Origin: Phocoena phocoena
Lineage: Eukaryota > Chordata > Mammalia > Artiodactyla > Phocoenidae
DNA: 64,000 nt
Reading direction: 5' to 3'
Assembly (NCBI RefSeq): GCF_963924675.1
Contig: NC_089222.1
Coordinates: forward strand, 114,405,316 to 114,469,315
The notes beneath the pieces are model-generated. The model was not told the origin of the DNA, did no database searches, and saw only the letters and a program-made list of their open reading frames with translations. The first letter of the stretch is position 1, and every line of letters starts with the position of its first letter. Made by a program: the position numbers and the translations under genes. This document shows, piece after piece, positions 60,535 to 64,000 of the stretch.

Positions 60535-61945
60535 GTATATATTTGCGCTTACCCCCCTCCTTTTCTTTGTTAGTTCGGCATGTGTTGTACTGTTGTGTTT
60601 CTGTTTTTATTTCATTTTCTGCAGTAAGCTGGGGGGACAGGACTTACAATGGAAGACAAGTACATTTACTCATGCCAGGCATGCACTTGAAGTAGAAATG
60701 GTTGGTGTTGCCTGTCATTCCTTCAATGCCGTTACTTATTCGTGACTCCGCATTGCATCTTAGCCTTGTTTGCATGTGTTTCATTAGATGGACACACTGT
60801 TTCTACCCTCAGCATGATTTAACATGCTAATGATCACATTGATTATTTCAGACTTGGCAGTGCATTTTTTTCCCTTAACTTAAGCTTTCAGGTTTTCAAA
60901 GAAAAATTTCTCTCCCTTGCAATTCTCTATCCATACAATCAACATTCTTAAAGGTAACCAAAACATCCAGCACATGTGAAAGATAAAACTTGTCATTTTC
61001 CCTAAGTCCGAGCACTAAGATTCCATTCCATTCAGTTTCTTTCAAAGTGGGTCCTCTTCTTTCGATTCACCTTTAGTAAAAGATGTACCTGTAGCCTTTC
61101 CTCCTCGGTTTTAATCCAGTTATTATAATCACTGGGAGCACTTATCTCTCCTTAACAGACTCCCAGTTTGGAGTTCTTCTAAGTAGCAGAATTTGGCAGC
61201 TTTTAGAAACATATTTCTCCTTAGAAAATGGGTCTATATTTACAGACACGCTAATATCCTTAACCCCTTGGCTGACTATGTGCAAATCTTTTTCTGTTAT
61301 GGCTAAATTTTATACCCATAATTTATTAAGCCGAGGATGCTTTCAAGAGCATTAAAATATATTTTCAATATGTATACATGTCTGATGAAAATACATTGAG
61401 AAGGGTTTTCACAAGCCACAGTAAAAACTAGGTCGCATTCATTACTAATCACAACTTGGCATACATCTTTGTGTGTGGAGAGAAAGAAGGTTTATTTTAA
61501 CGTTTATCTTTGTCTTACTGGTACTCATATTTCTGGGGAAATGGTCTGGTAGGTTTTTTTCTTCCCAAATTTAAGATTCCACTTACATAAAATCATGAAA
61601 TTACATGAAAATAATAAATTCAAAATTGGAATCTATGAGAATGTGAATGTACAAACGTGTAATAGTTATAGTTAATAAGAGTGAACTGAAGTTGGCTTCT
61701 GCTTAGTTTTCAACCTTGTTGGCACGTAAAGAAAATAAAAATAACTTATATCTAATTCTGTACCATCTTAAAAAAAATACTAGTTGAATCGGAAATCTAT
61801 TTCCTGTGATGAATTTTTGCAATGCTTCTAAGTAGAGAGGAAGAAAACATGCCATTCTAGAAATATGCTCATGAATGTCATAGCTTTTGATATATAAACA
61901 CAAACATGTCTATTAATTGTTCCTTTTTTTTTGGTAACATTCCAG
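60535..61945 (+). other. Intron between the 27-nt and 43-nt exons
   Basis: About 1.4 kb with no recognised repeat. Three GCATG motifs (60578, 60679, 60772) and an unused-looking strong acceptor (AG at 60623-60624) lie in the first 250 nt. The frame of the 27-nt exon stays open to a TAG at 60693-60695. Confidence 0.85.
60578..60776 (+). promoter_or_regulatory. GCATG motifs downstream of the 27-nt exon (candidate RBFOX sites)
   Basis: GCATG at 60578-60582, 60679-60683 and 60772-60776 (the last within TGCATG). RBFOX proteins bind this motif, and downstream copies usually promote exon inclusion. Confidence 0.55.
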
Positions 61946-61988
61946 TAACTTATCAGAGAGGAGGCGAAGCTGTGAGCAGTGGAGGGAG
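61946..61988 (+). CDS. ROBO1: ROBO1 43-nt exon, cytoplasmic tail near membrane
   Basis: Small exon of 43 nt, acceptor taacattccag and donor GGAG|GTAACT. It completes a Val codon and encodes VTYQRGGEAVSSGG plus two bases of an Arg codon, matching the family sequence that continues RPGLLN in the next exon, which is outside the window. The tyrosine in VTYQ is conserved in the Robo tail. Exon phase is 1 to 2, so it cannot be skipped alone without a frameshift and is expected to be constitutive. Confidence 0.94.
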
Positions 61989-64000
61989 GTAACTATCCTG
62001 CTTGTTTTGTAGATTCTCAGGGGAATTCCAGGTATTTCTTCTTGTCTTCATCGATGACATCACTTTCTTTGCTTAAAAGGTTTAACTTAAAGGTGAAATT
62101 TGTTTAAATATTTCGGAAATACTCCATTCTGTTGTGCTGTGGAGCCAAGCTTGTTGATACACAAATGCACTTGATGGGAGCGGTTGCATCTTAGTCAGTG
62201 AACGCCAGAGGGAGCACTTTAACCGGGAAAGACAGACTTGCTGATTTAGCAGATGATTAAAAGGAGTTAAAGTAATTAAGCGATGGCATTTATGAAGATT
62301 AAGAAATATAGCTAGTTAACAGATACTATCAAAGAAAAAGTGTTCATTTGAAAACCTGCTGAACACAGCATTGGCTCATAAGTTGTTGTAGTTTATGTCC
62401 GTTTGTTTGTTCTTGTTATGAATTCAACGTAGTTCAGTCTCCATTTGCCGGAAAATATATTGAAATAAAAGGAGAATCTAGGTAGCTTGTTAACACGGAG
62501 GGTTTTTTTTTTTTTTCCCTCTCATTAAAATGAACCTCAATCCTACATTTATGATTTTTTGGTAATTATTATTCAGTGAACTTTAATATATTCACAGAGA
62601 AATCACAAATTGATGTGACAGATGGCTGAAAGGGGCTGAAAGAAGGTATAAGTTACATGAGTCAAGCTTCAGGATTTTCTATGATAATTTTTTCTTTTCA
62701 AAAACAGTAACCTCTAGCTTAAGGTGTAAGAAAAAAAACCTTTTGACCAGAACCATTTTCTAATTCAAATTCAGTTAACTTATTGAGTGTCCTGCTTTGT
62801 ATAGTTAGATATGTGGTTGCAGCTGGAAAAGATAAAAATAAGAAAGAGTGGTGAAAAGATTGTTGACCACCTTTAGCAAATGCTGTACAAATTTGACAAT
62901 TAGCACTACTGTTTTCTTTCCTGGGTACTGCTGCTAGCTTCCTGTTTTCATACCTGTGAAACAAAGTCAGCCACTGAAAGACCCCAAAGCTAGGGAGGTC
63001 TTCATAAGGAATAAATCCACTTGATTCAGGAATTAAACCAGGGCATGTTTTTGCATCCGGGGCAATTCTGTCTAAATCATACCCCAGACATTCATGAAAC
63101 AGTCTCTGGCATAAGAACATTCTCTCGTGGATAAATCTGGAACCTGATGCCATAGCCACCTCTCTACATGTGTATATTCATGACGGTAGACTTCAGCTTT
63201 CTCATTAATCAGATCTTATGAAAATGCTTATTGAGCATCTTCTGTGGGTTCTGCACCAGTCTCTGTGCACGAGCACACGCACAGATGTGCTTTCTCTCTC
63301 ACACACACACGTGCGCACACATATAAAATATGTCTAGTTTCTGCTGTAAAGGAATTTTCAACCTAGGTAGACCAGATTATTAAGGAGGAAATGATGGCAG
63401 GGATCTCTCAGTACCAAATGCTCGTTTCTTCAGCAGGACTGAAAAATTACAAAGTTCCATTTGGAAAGGTCGCTAAACCATCATGCAGAATTAACCTTCT
63501 GAATGTAAAAATAGTATAACGGTGAAATGGATTTATTTTAAATAACAAATAGAAATGATCTTTTTACCAAATAAAATGACAAGAAATGCTGGAATGTTAT
63601 AGAGGCAACAGTTAAATAAAGATCTTAGAGTTAGTGCTCAAAATGACAGTTACATACACAATTTTAAATTTATTTATTCATCACACCTATTTATTGAATA
63701 CCTACAATGTGACAGGCAGTGTTCTAGTTGCCTGGGATGCATCAGTGAGCAAAGTCAATAAAAGTTCCCGTCCTTCTGAATGTTACATTTAGTAGGGGAG
63801 ATAGAAGATTAATAATAAACATTTTTTAAAAAGTCAACTCTATAGTAGAAGCAGTTGGTGAGTGCTTTGGAAAAACCAGAACAGGGTAAGAGCATCAGGA
63901 ATGCATTAGGAAGAGGTCTCATTTTCTAGCCATTTGTGAGTGTGTGGTGTGTGTGTATGTGGGTTCTGTGTATGTGTGGTGTGTGTGTTCCATGATCCAG
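61989..64000 (+). other. Intron (partial) after the 43-nt exon
   Basis: About 2 kb to the window edge. It holds CA/TG tracts (63300-63325 and about 63938-63990) and an old repeat of the attcattc/ggagacaga type from about 63655. No further ROBO1 exon (expected to start with the RPGLLN segment) is present. Confidence 0.85.
63300..63325. repeat. CA/CG alternating tract
   Basis: cacacacacac, gtgcgcacac and atata: 26 nt of purine-pyrimidine alternation. Confidence 0.9.

Overview
The window is mammalian nuclear DNA and lies entirely inside one gene, ROBO1, the Slit receptor for axon guidance and cell migration, read on the + strand. Fifteen coding exons are visible, counting one 9-nt microexon. 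They carry the protein from the second half of Ig domain 3, through Ig4, Ig5 and three fibronectin type III (FN3) domains, to the single transmembrane helix and the first part of the cytoplasmic tail. The promoter, the signal peptide, Ig1-2 (the Slit-binding domains) and most of the tail lie outside. Coding sequence is about 2 kb, roughly 3 percent of the window.

The organism is a cetartiodactyl and most probably a whale or dolphin. Eight near-full-length CHR-type tRNA-derived SINEs, the cetacean/hippo/ruminant family with heads like 'gcttccctggtggcgcag', are scattered through the introns, several with clean target-site duplications. L1 3' ends of the cetartiodactyl type accompany them. Older MIR, L2, MER5-like and MER20 copies make up the ancient background.

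Layout: 1-1731, end of the intron before the Ig3 exon. 1732-1859, Ig3 second half. 1860-27333, a 25.5-kb intron holding the 9-nt microexon at 22832-22840. 27334-30768, two exons for Ig4. 38115-39905, two exons for Ig5. 40065-40486, two exons for FN3-1. 47053-48109, two exons for FN3-2, the second ending in a GC donor. 49089-52581, two exons for FN3-3. 56123-56320, the transmembrane exon. 60508-60534, a 27-nt exon. 61946-61988, a 43-nt exon. The rest is intron.

Each extracellular domain is encoded by an exon pair bounded by phase-1 introns. Only three single exons are phase-1 symmetric: the 9-nt microexon, the transmembrane exon and the 27-nt juxtamembrane exon. Those are the three that could be skipped or included alone without breaking the frame. 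Each has candidate splice-control sequence beside it: a YCAY cluster, a CA repeat, and GCATG motifs with competing acceptors. I found no second protein-coding gene, RNA gene, CRISPR array or unknown multi-gene system. The interest here is in splicing control and retrotransposon archaeology.
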